A stretch of DNA of 64,000 nucleotides from Polynucleobacter sp. UB-Tiil-W10 (GTDB lineage Bacteria; Pseudomonadota; Gammaproteobacteria; Burkholderiales; Burkholderiaceae): positions 1,426,001 to 1,490,000 of the forward strand of contig NZ_JACVPZ010000001.1 of the NCBI RefSeq assembly GCF_018881605.1, in the 5' to 3' direction. The position numbers and the translations under genes are program-made. The notes under the pieces are model-generated. The model made no database searches. It saw only the letters and a list, made by a program, of their open reading frames with translations, and had not been told where the DNA came from. Positions within the stretch are counted from its first letter, which is position 1. Each line of letters starts with the position of its first letter. Positions 1 to 9,418 of this stretch are shown in pieces.

Positions 1-1131
1 AGTCTCGCGATTGATACGGATATTGTTAATTCCTTAGGAAACCCTGCATCAGCCACCGGCGAAAGAAGTTTTTCAGAATTTAAGGCGTCTTATGGGTTGC
101 GCAATAAGAATGCCATGCTTGGATCCTATTTGGGCAGCAAGCTGGACTGGAGAATCTCCAGCAGCATCACCTTTTTCTTCGCCCTGATCGCTTGCATCCC
201 TTGGCTAATGAGGTCGTATTTTAAAACTCGTAAGAAACTAGGTCGTTTAATCACTATTGAATCTGGGTTATTGGCCGTCTTTTTTGTAGAGATCTGTTTA
301 TTTTTTAGCCCCGCCCTAGATAAGGTAAATGCTATCTGGTTAGTTACTATTCAGAATGCATTCACTGCTTTTTACTATTTTGCAATTGCCGCCACTTTAA
401 ATCTCGGTGTGGATTGGCTTATCGAAAGACAAAAGTCAAAGAAGACGGCGCTTCAGGGCTCTTTAAGGGTACTTCTGGCCACCATCATTTATTCAACTTT
501 TTTTGGTTTCTATTACACGGATGTATTAAACCGTGACATTCTTCCTGTCTTGGCCGCCTCCTCGGTCATTCTTACCGTGGTCGGATTAGCCTTGCGGGAA
601 TTAATTTTAGATGCTTTGGGTGGAATAACAATAGGACTTGAAGGCGCAATTAAGCCAGGAGATTGGGTATTTATAAACGCTAAAGATCACAACATTGATG
701 GAATGGTCGAAGAATTGGGCTGGAGGAATGTGCGAATTCATTCTAGAGATGGATTGGTGCACTTCATTCCAAATTCAATCCTCATTCAGCAAACAGTCAC
801 CAATGCATCCAGTGATGGTGGATTCTCCAGAGTTGAAATTCCATTTGAAGTAAGCACATCAGCCAACTTAGAACAGTTGATTGAAGTCATTAGATTGGCT
901 GTCATTGACTTACTTAAGGACAATGAATTTGTTGATCATTCAAGGTCAATCCGAATCATTTGTGAAGAAATTGAGTCGGATGGAGTTCAGTTAGAAGCGC
1001 ATATTTTCTATCGAGCCGATCAATCAAAAGATCAGTTATCTACATCCGTTCTAGAGTTGGTAAATCGCATACTACTAGAGCAAAACGCTTTGCCGTTTAT
1101 GTCAATTGCTGTTAGGGAGCGATCTAACTAG
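1..1131 (+). CDS. MscS-family mechanosensitive channel (5' partial)
   Basis: Small-conductance mechanosensitive channel family, an inner-membrane pore that opens on osmotic downshock. The reading frame is open from base 1 with no stop, so the true start lies before the window; 376 residues are visible. Several hydrophobic helices are followed by the pore helix and the start of the MscS beta domain (ALRELILDALGGITIGLEG, then IKPGDWVFI), and an alpha/beta C-terminal domain ends at a TAG stop. No cyclic-nucleotide-binding domain is attached. The TTG at 97 could be read as a start but cuts into clearly coding sequence. The family call is firm; the physiological gating stimulus is inferred. Confidence 0.9.
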   Translation, partial: SLAIDTDIVNSLGNPASATGERSFSEFKASYGLRNKNAMLGSYLGSKLDWRISSSITFFFALIACIPWLMRSYFKTRKKLGRLITIESGLLAVFFVEICLFFSPALDKVNAIWLVTIQNAFTAFYYFAIAATLNLGVDWLIERQKSKKTALQGSLRVLLATIIYSTFFGFYYTDVLNRDILPVLAASSVILTVVGLALRELILDALGGITIGLEGAIKPGDWVFINAKDHNIDGMVEELGWRNVRIHSRDGLVHFIPNSILIQQTVTNASSDGGFSRVEIPFEVSTSANLEQLIEVIRLAVIDLLKDNEFVDHSRSIRIICEEIESDGVQLEAHIFYRADQSKDQLSTSVLELVNRILLEQNALPFMSIAVRERSN

Positions 1132-1165
1132 AGCGCAAGAAGTTATTGCTTTAGTATTTGCGCTC
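1131..1165 (+). terminator. Weak inverted repeat after the MscS gene
   Basis: GAGCGCAA (1131-1138) pairs perfectly with TTGCGCTC (1158-1165) across a 19-base loop, starting on the last base of the MscS stop codon. There is no clear T-run after it, so it may be a weak terminator or a 3'-end stabilising hairpin. Confidence 0.35.
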
Positions 1166-1453
1166 TTAACGATGTGTCCGCTACACCTACGCCTGCAACG
1201 TACAACCAGTACTTGCGTAAAATACGTAAGCGTATAGAGCCTTCATTAATCAACAACTCTGCACCACCGAGTTACTTATGTAAAAGTTGCAAAAATATCA
1301 TTAATAAATATAACTCATTGTTTTATAAGTATTTTTTAATAAAGTCACTATTGGATGTCAGTGGATAGTCGAAGATTTCCCAATTGGTTATTACCGCATA
1401 AATAAAGTTTCGCCTTTAATATACTGGTAGCCCAACAGACAAGGATATTGTTA
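1166..1453. other. Non-coding gap before yqhA
   Basis: An AT-rich stretch of about 290 bases. An imperfect hairpin (CTTGCGTA, AAA, TACGTAAG) lies near 1214-1232. A -10-like TATACT lies at 1420-1425, with no convincing -35. I see no convincing gene; a 64-codon frame with a GTG start is present but has no SD and no recognisable content. Confidence 0.5.
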
Positions 1454-1996
1454 ATGAATCAAGATGCAACAAAAGGTCAGCCCGATAACTCTGGCTTTAT
1501 TGAAAAAAGCTTAGAGCAGTTGATATTCAATAGCCGCTGGATTTTGACTATCTTTTACGTCTTTCTAGTGTTTGCACTCGTGATTTTGGCTATCAAGTTT
1601 CTACAAGAATTTGCGCATTTTAGTTTGAGTTTTTGGGATGCATCAGAAGCTGAATTTTTAACTAGTGTATTAGCGCTTGTTGATAAAACACTTTTAGCAA
1701 ACTTATTAATCCTGGTTATCTTTTCAGGTTATGAAAATTTTGTTTCTGTTATTGGCGCCGCTAAAGACAGCGATGATAGGCCGCGTTGGATGGGGGAGGT
1801 TGATTTTGCTGGCCTTAAACTCAAACTGATCGGCTCAATTGTCGCCCTCTCTGGCATTAATCTTCTTGCTGCATTCTTGGAAATTTCTACTACTAATAAA
1901 GATGACTTGGGTTGGATGATTGGCATCCATCTTGTTTTTGTTGTTACTGGTGTGTTATTTGCGTTATCTGAGCGCGTGATGATTCATCACAAATAG
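1454..1996 (+). CDS. yqhA: YqhA/UPF0114 family membrane protein
   Basis: A 180-residue inner-membrane protein of the UPF0114 (YqhA) family, function unknown. It shows three or four hydrophobic segments: one after the N-terminal NSRWILTIFYV, one around LANLLILVIFSGYENF, one in LKLIGSIVALSGINLLAAFLE and one near the C-terminus (IGIHLVFVVTGVLFAL). The family-typical SGYENFVS and the short charged loop with RPRWMGEVDF are visible. The ATG at 1454 was preferred to a TTG two codons upstream because an AAGG at 1441-1444 is well spaced from it. It stands alone, with a TATACT -10-like element at 1420-1425. Confidence 0.85.
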   Translation: MNQDATKGQPDNSGFIEKSLEQLIFNSRWILTIFYVFLVFALVILAIKFLQEFAHFSLSFWDASEAEFLTSVLALVDKTLLANLLILVIFSGYENFVSVIGAAKDSDDRPRWMGEVDFAGLKLKLIGSIVALSGINLLAAFLEISTTNKDDLGWMIGIHLVFVVTGVLFALSERVMIHHK

Positions 1997-2032
1997 AGTG
2001 TCTTAGGTCGTAAATGAAATCAATCAACACCC

Positions 2033-2830
2033 ATGCTTGAGTTACGAGAAGCTTCCCTCGCAATATTAGCAAGCGCGGATGTAAGAACTAAGGTCAGTCA
2101 GTTATTCGAGTTGTACGACGGGTATCAAAATCACGAAGTCACTCTCGACCTTGCCCGTAAGATTAACGGTGGAGATTTCATTCTGCCTGGGCGCCCAGAA
2201 AAGCCTGAATTGGTACTTCCTAAGTTGGTTCCCAAAAGAAGAATGGATACGCCAGAAGGTAGGGCGGGATTATTGCATTCACTTGCCCATATTGAATTTA
2301 ACGCGATGAACCTTGCCTTAGATGCTATTTGGCGATTTTCTGATATGCCCAAGGAATACTACGAGGACTGGCTTAAGGTTGCCAAAGAAGAGGCCTACCA
2401 CTTCAGCCTGGTCAATGAGCATTTGCTTTCACTTGGATTTTCTTATGGAGACTTCCCTGCGCACAATAGTCTATGGGAGATGGTCGAGAGAACTACTGAC
2501 TCAGTAATCGCCAGAATGGCGCTAGTTCCCAGAACAATGGAAGCAAGAGGCTTGGATGCGGTACCAATGATTCGTGATCGTTTCATGCAAATCAAAGAGA
2601 CTAGAGCAGTTGAGATTCTTGAAATCATTCTGAATGATGAAATAGGCCACGTATTGATTGGCAATCGTTGGTTTAATTTTCTTTGCACAAAAGATCATCT
2701 TTCCCCAATTGCAGCCTATCGAGAGTTGGCAATGAAATATCGTGCGCCCGTATTAAAAGGGCCATTTAATATAGAGGCGCGCAAACAGGCGGGTTTTACA
2801 ACTGAAGAATTAAATCTTCTTGAGGCTTAG
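2033..2830 (+). CDS. DUF455 ferritin-like protein
   Basis: A 265-residue DUF455 protein with a ferritin-like four-helix fold. Carboxylate/histidine motifs typical of di-iron proteins are visible: HIEFNAM near residue 87, EEAYHF near 120 and NDEIGH near 203. No substrate is known for the family. The start at 2033 matches the family N-terminus (LELREASLAIL) but has no clear SD. An 8-codon frame starting at 2014, with an upstream AGG, ends across this start, so translation may be coupled. The radical SAM gene follows after 3 bases, so the two are probably cotranscribed and may act together. Confidence 0.85.
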   Translation: MLELREASLAILASADVRTKVSQLFELYDGYQNHEVTLDLARKINGGDFILPGRPEKPELVLPKLVPKRRMDTPEGRAGLLHSLAHIEFNAMNLALDAIWRFSDMPKEYYEDWLKVAKEEAYHFSLVNEHLLSLGFSYGDFPAHNSLWEMVERTTDSVIARMALVPRTMEARGLDAVPMIRDRFMQIKETRAVEILEIILNDEIGHVLIGNRWFNFLCTKDHLSPIAAYRELAMKYRAPVLKGPFNIEARKQAGFTTEELNLLEA

Positions 2831-2833
2831 TAG

Positions 2834-4738
2834 ATGAATATGAAGGTATTAAGCCTCATTCCGCCAATGACGCAGCTTAATACGCCATACCCTTCCACGG
2901 CTTATCTCACTGGATTTCTGAGGTCTCGCGGCATTGATGCGGTTCAAGAGGATCTCGCATTGGCTCTTGTCCTGAGCTTTTTTACTCCTGAGGGCATGGC
3001 TGAGATTCGTTCTGAAGCGCTTAATATTCCTGAAGAGAATCGTAGTGCCAGCGTCAATTTTTTCTTAGATTATTTTGATTCTTATCGGTCCACCATCTCG
3101 CCGGTGATTCGATTCTTGCAGGGTCGCGATAGCACCTTGAGTCATCGCATTAATACCCGTGATTTTTTACCTGAGGGTCCTCGCTTTGCATCGCTCGATG
3201 TATTTGAAGACGAGGAAGCCTCTGACTCATTGGCTTGGGCTTTTGGCGCGCTCGGCTCACAGGATAGGGCTCGTCATCTGGCAACCCTATATCTCAATGA
3301 TCTTTCGGATGTATTGCGTGATGCTGTTGATGATCGTTTTGAGTTTGTGCGCTATGCAGAATCACTTGCAAGCAGTCAGCCTACCTTCACACCTTTGGCT
3401 GAGGCACTCAAAGCCAGTCCAACACTGATGGATTTGCATTTACAGGCGCTTGCTAGTAATGCGATTGAGTGCCATCAGCCTGGCTTGGTGCTTTTGTCTG
3501 TACCTTTTCCGGGGGCGATGTACGCAGCCTTACGCATAGCCCAGGTGATTAAGGGTACTCATCCAGAAATCAAGATTGCATTAGGGGGTGGCTACGTCAA
3601 TACAGAGCTACGAGAATTATCGGATTCTCGCATTTTTGATTATGTTGACTTCATCACGCTAGATTCAGGAGAGAGGCCGCTCTTGGCTTTGCTTGAGCAT
3701 CTCAAGGGTAAGCGTTCTGCAGAGCGATTGGTCCGCACTTTTATACGCAACGCTAGCAATCAGGTGCAGTATTTAAATTGGCAAGAGCCCGACGTACCTT
3801 TTGAGGAGGTCGGCACTGCCACTTGGGATGGTTTGCCTCTAGATTCCTATTTATCACTTCTCGACATGCTAAATCCCATGCATCGCCTTTGGAGTGATGG
3901 CCGTTGGAATAAGCTAACAGTTGCACATGGCTGTTATTGGAAAAAATGTAGCTTCTGTGATGTGTCTCTCGACTATATTTCTCGTTATGAAACTGCTTCG
4001 GCAAGTTTATTGGTAGATCGTATTGAGCAAATAGTTGCTGAGACTGGTCAGACAGGCTTTCATTTTGTAGATGAGGCTGCTCCTCCGAAAGTATTAAAGG
4101 CCTTAGCTGAGGAACTTATCCGTCGCAAGGTACTTATCTCTTGGTGGGGAAACATTCGCTTTGAGAAAACCTTTACTTCTGAATTGGCTGATCTTTTGGC
4201 AAGAAGTGGTTGCATCGCCATGTCTGGTGGTCTTGAGGTGGCCTCTGATCGCCTGTTGAACCTCATGAAGAAGGGCGTCTCAGTTGAGCAGGTGGCTCAG
4301 GTTACTAAAGGATTTTCAGATGCTGGCATCTTAGTGCATGCCTATCTCATGTATGGCTTCCCCACACAAACCGTGCAAGAAACAGTAGATGCCTTGGAAT
4401 ATGTAAGGCAACTTTTTGAGAATGACTGCATTCAAAGCGGCTTCTTTCATCGCTTTATTTGTACAGTGCATTCTCCGGTTGGCATCAATCCACAAGAGTA
4501 TGGAATTGAATTAATCCCATTACCAGAAATTACTTTTGCCAAAAATGACGTTAGCTTTATTGATCCCACTGGTGTTGATCATGATGCCTTAGGACAAGGG
4601 TTAAAAAAGGCTATTTATAACTATATGCATGGCGTAGGTTTTGACATCAAAGCGCAAACTTGGTTTGATGGGCTTGGAATGACTATTCCTAAGACAACAG
4701 TCCCTAAAAACTTCATTGAGAAAGTCTTATTTCAATAG
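2834..4738 (+). CDS. B12-binding-like radical SAM protein
   Basis: A 634-residue radical SAM enzyme. The N-terminal half has a Rossmann-like B12-binding type domain (LVLLSVPFPG to ALGGGYVNTEL, about residues 218-258) without the DXHXXG cobalt-ligand motif. The radical SAM core follows, with cluster cysteines C367, C372 and C375 in GCYWKKCSFCD. This is CX4CX2C spacing rather than canonical CX3CX2C. Glu/Asp and SGGLE motifs lie downstream. The substrate is unknown. It starts 3 bases after the DUF455 gene; an ATG at 2840 is an alternative start two codons in. The class is firm; any shared pathway with DUF455 is inferred from position only. Confidence 0.85.
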   Translation: MNMKVLSLIPPMTQLNTPYPSTAYLTGFLRSRGIDAVQEDLALALVLSFFTPEGMAEIRSEALNIPEENRSASVNFFLDYFDSYRSTISPVIRFLQGRDSTLSHRINTRDFLPEGPRFASLDVFEDEEASDSLAWAFGALGSQDRARHLATLYLNDLSDVLRDAVDDRFEFVRYAESLASSQPTFTPLAEALKASPTLMDLHLQALASNAIECHQPGLVLLSVPFPGAMYAALRIAQVIKGTHPEIKIALGGGYVNTELRELSDSRIFDYVDFITLDSGERPLLALLEHLKGKRSAERLVRTFIRNASNQVQYLNWQEPDVPFEEVGTATWDGLPLDSYLSLLDMLNPMHRLWSDGRWNKLTVAHGCYWKKCSFCDVSLDYISRYETASASLLVDRIEQIVAETGQTGFHFVDEAAPPKVLKALAEELIRRKVLISWWGNIRFEKTFTSELADLLARSGCIAMSGGLEVASDRLLNLMKKGVSVEQVAQVTKGFSDAGILVHAYLMYGFPTQTVQETVDALEYVRQLFENDCIQSGFFHRFICTVHSPVGINPQEYGIELIPLPEITFAKNDVSFIDPTGVDHDALGQGLKKAIYNYMHGVGFDIKAQTWFDGLGMTIPKTTVPKNFIEKVLFQ

Positions 4739-4802
4739 CCCGCTTCTCAGATCCAGATTTACAATAATCCTAAGAATCTTTCATTAAAAGCAGGGGAAAT
4801 AA

Positions 4803-5504
4803 ATGAACTTATCGCGTCGTACTTTCATTGCATCAGCTGCCTTAGCGCCAATAGCTTGTGGTGTGCCACTGGCTTATCAAAGGGGAACGCCAGTGGCACA
4901 GCCGACTCCTACGCCCATTGTGCGAGCTCCTCAGGTGGGGCAGGAATGGACATATATAAAGCGCGATACTTTTAATGGCAAGGCATTAGATGTTATTACC
5001 GAAAAAGTGGTCAGCCTAGGATCAAGTGTTGTGATTGATCGTTCGGATGAGGGTGGTGCAAGGCTGCCTAGTGAGATTCAGGGCCCTTGGGGAATAGTGC
5101 AGACCGATACTTCTTGGCCGCGCGTGATTAGCTTTAAACCGCCAATTCCCTTATGGCCTCAAGAATTAACTTCCAGCTGGAGCAAGCAGTTCACTGCAAA
5201 ATATAGTGTGTCAGGATATTCTGATGGTGCATTCGCTTGGCAGGAATATATGAGTGCACATGGTTGGGAGCAAATCACCGTGCCTGCTGGAACTTTTTTG
5301 ACTTTACGTTATCAAAACCTCATCAACTATGACAGTGATGATGCCAATAAAGTGAACTGCATTCGCAAAGAGACTATTTGGTTTGCTCCTAGTATTGGCC
5401 GTTGGGTAGCTCGCGAATCATCTGGTTCTTACAGGATTCAAGGTCAAATTGGTGCAGAAATTTTAGAGGGCAGCTACCAATGGCAACTCACTTCCTACAA
5501 ATAA
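4803..5504 (+). CDS. Exported protein with Tat-like signal, paralogue 1
   Basis: A 233-residue exported protein of unknown function. The N-terminus carries a twin-arginine-like motif (SRRTFIASAALAP) and a cysteine at 19 (PIAC) that could be a lipobox cysteine, although Pro at -3 is unusual. The mature part opens with a Pro/Thr-rich linker, then RAPQVGQEWTY, and shows repeated Trp-containing strands that suggest a beta-rich fold. The next gene encodes a clear paralogue sharing VRAPxVGQEW, IPLWPxxL, VPAGxFLTLxY and WFxPxIGRWVxRxSSG. SD AGGGGA lies at 4792-4797. It is likely cotranscribed with the downstream copy, which overlaps its end. Confidence 0.7.
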   Translation: MNLSRRTFIASAALAPIACGVPLAYQRGTPVAQPTPTPIVRAPQVGQEWTYIKRDTFNGKALDVITEKVVSLGSSVVIDRSDEGGARLPSEIQGPWGIVQTDTSWPRVISFKPPIPLWPQELTSSWSKQFTAKYSVSGYSDGAFAWQEYMSAHGWEQITVPAGTFLTLRYQNLINYDSDDANKVNCIRKETIWFAPSIGRWVARESSGSYRIQGQIGAEILEGSYQWQLTSYK

Positions 5505-6208
5505 AATATCCACAAAAATACTTTCTTTTCATGCTGCCATTTTTCTTGGCGGCCTGCATTTCTTCGCAACCTTACCCAAAGGGCATTGTTGAATCTCAAC
5601 CCCAAACAACACCGGTAGTTCGTGCTCCAAAGGTTGGTCAAGAATGGGTTTATCAGGTTCGCAATGTATTTAATCAGGAGCTAGTTGATACAGTGACTGA
5701 GCGAGTGGTTTCCGTTGGGGACCAGATTCGAATCTCACGTGTTGGTGTTAAGGCTGGTCCATTGCCGGATGAAGTTCAATCGCCATGGGGGTATGTAGTT
5801 CAAGATCCACATTGGAATCCCCCTCAAAAACTCACTACTGCGATTCCCCTTTGGCCGGAGCAATTAAAGGCTAATTGGAGTGGTTTTTATCAATCGAGAT
5901 ACGAAGTCTTGGGTTACCCAGATGGCACTTATTACTGGGGCTTGAGTATGAACGCTTCCCAGTGGGAGCGTTTATCAGTTCCCGCTGGCCAATTCTTGAC
6001 CCTCAAATACCGAAACGAAATCCCTTACTTTCAGAGTCAAGATATCTTTAGGCTCTCCAATTATCGTGAGGAGGAGCTCTGGTTTTCTCCTGAAATTGGT
6101 CGCTGGGTCGTTCGCAGATCCTCTGGACGCTATTTGCTTGGAGGTATGAGGTGGAATGGCGCTCTTTGGGAGGATTACCTGGAGTGGCAGCTAATCTCCT
6201 GGAAATAA
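5480..6208 (+). CDS. Lipoprotein, paralogue 2 of the preceding gene
   Basis: A 242-residue predicted lipoprotein with a Sec-type signal (FLFMLPFFLAAC) and lipobox cysteine near residue 26. It shares the body motifs of the upstream gene but has a completely different export signal. The ATG at 5480 was chosen because AGAGGG at 5465-5470 is well spaced and the signal then has a basic n-region. It overlaps the upstream gene by 25 bases; a longer frame from 5402 would overlap by 103 bases without an SD. The ATG at 5531 would leave too short a signal. Function unknown; tandem duplication is the simplest origin. Confidence 0.7.
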   Translation: MATHFLQIKYPQKYFLFMLPFFLAACISSQPYPKGIVESQPQTTPVVRAPKVGQEWVYQVRNVFNQELVDTVTERVVSVGDQIRISRVGVKAGPLPDEVQSPWGYVVQDPHWNPPQKLTTAIPLWPEQLKANWSGFYQSRYEVLGYPDGTYYWGLSMNASQWERLSVPAGQFLTLKYRNEIPYFQSQDIFRLSNYREEELWFSPEIGRWVVRRSSGRYLLGGMRWNGALWEDYLEWQLISWK

Positions 6209-6236
6209 GCAAAGCGCTTAAAATAGATGCATTGCT

Positions 6237-6890
6237 ATGTATACCGTAAAAGAACTATTTCCCACGCTCCAGGGCGAAGGTGCCCACGCTGGTAGAGCGG
6301 CTGTGTTTTGCCGTTTCGCAGGATGCAATCTTTGGAGTGGGCGTGAAGAAGATCGTGCGTCGGCTATTTGCCAGTTTTGCGATACCGATTTTGTGGGCAA
6401 TGATGGTGCAGGCGGGGGTAAGTTTGAGACTGCAGCTTTGCTTGCAGATGCAATTGAGGCCTCATGGCGAAGTACCTCTGCTGGACCTCAACAGCGATAT
6501 GTCGTTTTCACTGGTGGAGAGCCCCTCTTGCAATTGGATGATGCATTAATTGCAGCGCTTCATCAAAAAGGTTTTGCAGTGGCAATTGAAACGAATGGCA
6601 CCATCAAAGTTCCTAAAGGGGTTGATTGGATTTGTGTAAGCCCTAAAGCTGGCTCTGAATTAATTGTTCTTCAGGCGGATGAGTTAAAGCTGGTGATTCC
6701 ACAGCATGATCTTCGAGAGTTGGAAAAGCAAATGGCACGATTCGAGGGAATGGATTATCGCAATCGCTTCTTGCAGCCTATGGATGGCCTAAACCTTAAA
6801 AGTAATACTGAGTTAGCGGTAAGCTTGTGTCAAAAACGCCCCTTGTGGAGATTGAGTTTGCAGTCCCATAAGCTTATTGGGATTCGGTAA
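6237..6890 (+). CDS. queE: 7-carboxy-7-deazaguanine synthase QueE
   Basis: A 217-residue radical SAM enzyme that converts 6-carboxy-tetrahydropterin to 7-carboxy-7-deazaguanine in queuosine biosynthesis. Visible motifs are FPTLQGEG near the N-terminus, cluster cysteines C30, C45 and C48 in CX14CX2C spacing, TGGEPLLQ, and ETNGT. The CX14CX2C form is the one known from Burkholderia QueE and differs from the usual CX3CX2C. queD follows after 16 bases, consistent with one operon. Length is normal for the short clade. The start ATG has no strong SD. Confidence 0.95.
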   Translation: MYTVKELFPTLQGEGAHAGRAAVFCRFAGCNLWSGREEDRASAICQFCDTDFVGNDGAGGGKFETAALLADAIEASWRSTSAGPQQRYVVFTGGEPLLQLDDALIAALHQKGFAVAIETNGTIKVPKGVDWICVSPKAGSELIVLQADELKLVIPQHDLRELEKQMARFEGMDYRNRFLQPMDGLNLKSNTELAVSLCQKRPLWRLSLQSHKLIGIR

Positions 6891-6906
6891 ATTAAATAAG
6901 TATCTA

Positions 6907-7371
6907 ATGACAAATAAACAGCCAGACATCTCCATCACTCGCCGTCTTGAGTTTGACTCAGGACATCGCATTCCTAACCATGGTGGCCAATGTCGTCATT
7001 TGCATGGACATCGTTATGCAATTGAAGTCACGCTTACTGGAGAAGTGGCGGATCATCCCGGCAAAGCCGACGACGGCATGGTGCTGGATTTTGGGGATAT
7101 CAAACGCTTAACCAATCAACATGTTGTTGATCTTTGGGACCATGCATTTTTGGTGGCTAAAGAGGATGAGGGTTTGGTGGCTTTCTTGGCAACCTTGCCC
7201 AACCATAAGACAGTCATCATGGAGCATGTTCCTACCGTAGAAAACTTGGCAAATGCTGCATTTGCAATATTAAAGCCGGTATTTAGCAAAGCCTTTGATG
7301 GCCATTTGGAACTATCTGCCATTCGTCTCTATGAGACGCCCAATTGTTGGGCTGATGTTCATTCGACCTAA
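6907..7371 (+). CDS. queD: 6-carboxy-5,6,7,8-tetrahydropterin synthase QueD
   Basis: A 154-residue QueD that makes 6-carboxy-tetrahydropterin from 7,8-dihydroneopterin triphosphate, the step before QueE. Zinc ligands are H20, H33 and H35 (FDSGHR and HLHGH), the catalytic cysteine is C29 (GGQCRH), and a conserved DHAF and PTVENLA follow. The ATG at 6907 was chosen; a TTG at 6877 would overlap queE and add ten unconserved residues. The SD is weak, so translation may be coupled to queE. tadA begins on the base after its stop codon. Confidence 0.93.
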   Translation: MTNKQPDISITRRLEFDSGHRIPNHGGQCRHLHGHRYAIEVTLTGEVADHPGKADDGMVLDFGDIKRLTNQHVVDLWDHAFLVAKEDEGLVAFLATLPNHKTVIMEHVPTVENLANAAFAILKPVFSKAFDGHLELSAIRLYETPNCWADVHST

Positions 7372-8771
<1,400 letters not shown>

Positions 8772-8788
8772 CGTTATTTGGCGATCGT

Positions 8789-9418
8789 ATGAGTCATTCT
8801 TTCTATAAGGGCGCACTCATTTCCATTGCGCTCACTTTTGCAGGAGCGGTAATGGCAACTGAAGAGCCCAAATATTCTATTCTCGAAAAAGAACCTCCTT
8901 TTGAAGTTCGATCGTATGCGCCAATGATTGTGGCCGAGGTTCAAGTCGATGGCAATTTAGATGAAGCCTCTAGTCAGGGATTTCGTTTGATTGCGGGTTA
9001 TATTTTTGGCCAGAATCAAGTTAGTGAAAAAATTGCCATGACCGCACCCGTGATGGTTGAGGATCAACAACAAAAGAGTGCAAAGATTGCCATGACTGCC
9101 CCTGTGGGAATTGAATCTAACGCAGGTAAATGGACTGTGTCATTTGTTATGCCCGCAGAGTACACCATGGAAACAATACCTAAGCCAATGAATCCGCAGG
9201 TGCAATTACGTCAAATTCCCGCGACTAAAAAGGCTGTAATCAGTTTTACTGGTTTTTATAATCAGCAAAAAGTTGCTGAGAAAACGCTGGAGCTTGAGCA
9301 GTGGATGAAAACACGGAATCTTCAAGGTGTTGGAGTCCCTAATTTCTCCCGTTACAACCCGCCATGGACTTTACCCTTCATGCGGCGTAATGAGGTCATG
9401 ATGAACTTGCGTGATTAG
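8789..9418 (+). CDS. SOUL haem-binding family protein
   Basis: A 209-residue SOUL-family protein, a haem-binding fold of unclear bacterial function. A Sec signal (ISIALTFAGAVMA, cut before TEEPKY) predicts periplasmic location. The family motif KIAMTAPV occurs twice, followed by SFVMPAEYTMETIPKP and a C-terminal RRNEVMM. The ATG at 8789 fits the signal; an in-frame GTG at 8765 overlaps ldcA and would add eight residues. The 3' end overlaps the convergent rlmJ gene by 4 bases. Confidence 0.85.
   Translation: MSHSFYKGALISIALTFAGAVMATEEPKYSILEKEPPFEVRSYAPMIVAEVQVDGNLDEASSQGFRLIAGYIFGQNQVSEKIAMTAPVMVEDQQQKSAKIAMTAPVGIESNAGKWTVSFVMPAEYTMETIPKPMNPQVQLRQIPATKKAVISFTGFYNQQKVAEKTLELEQWMKTRNLQGVGVPNFSRYNPPWTLPFMRRNEVMMNLRD

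Noticed and set aside
1174-1368. 64-codon frame in the gap after the MscS gene
   Set aside because: GTG start without an SD, no recognised family, and composition typical of AT-rich spacer.
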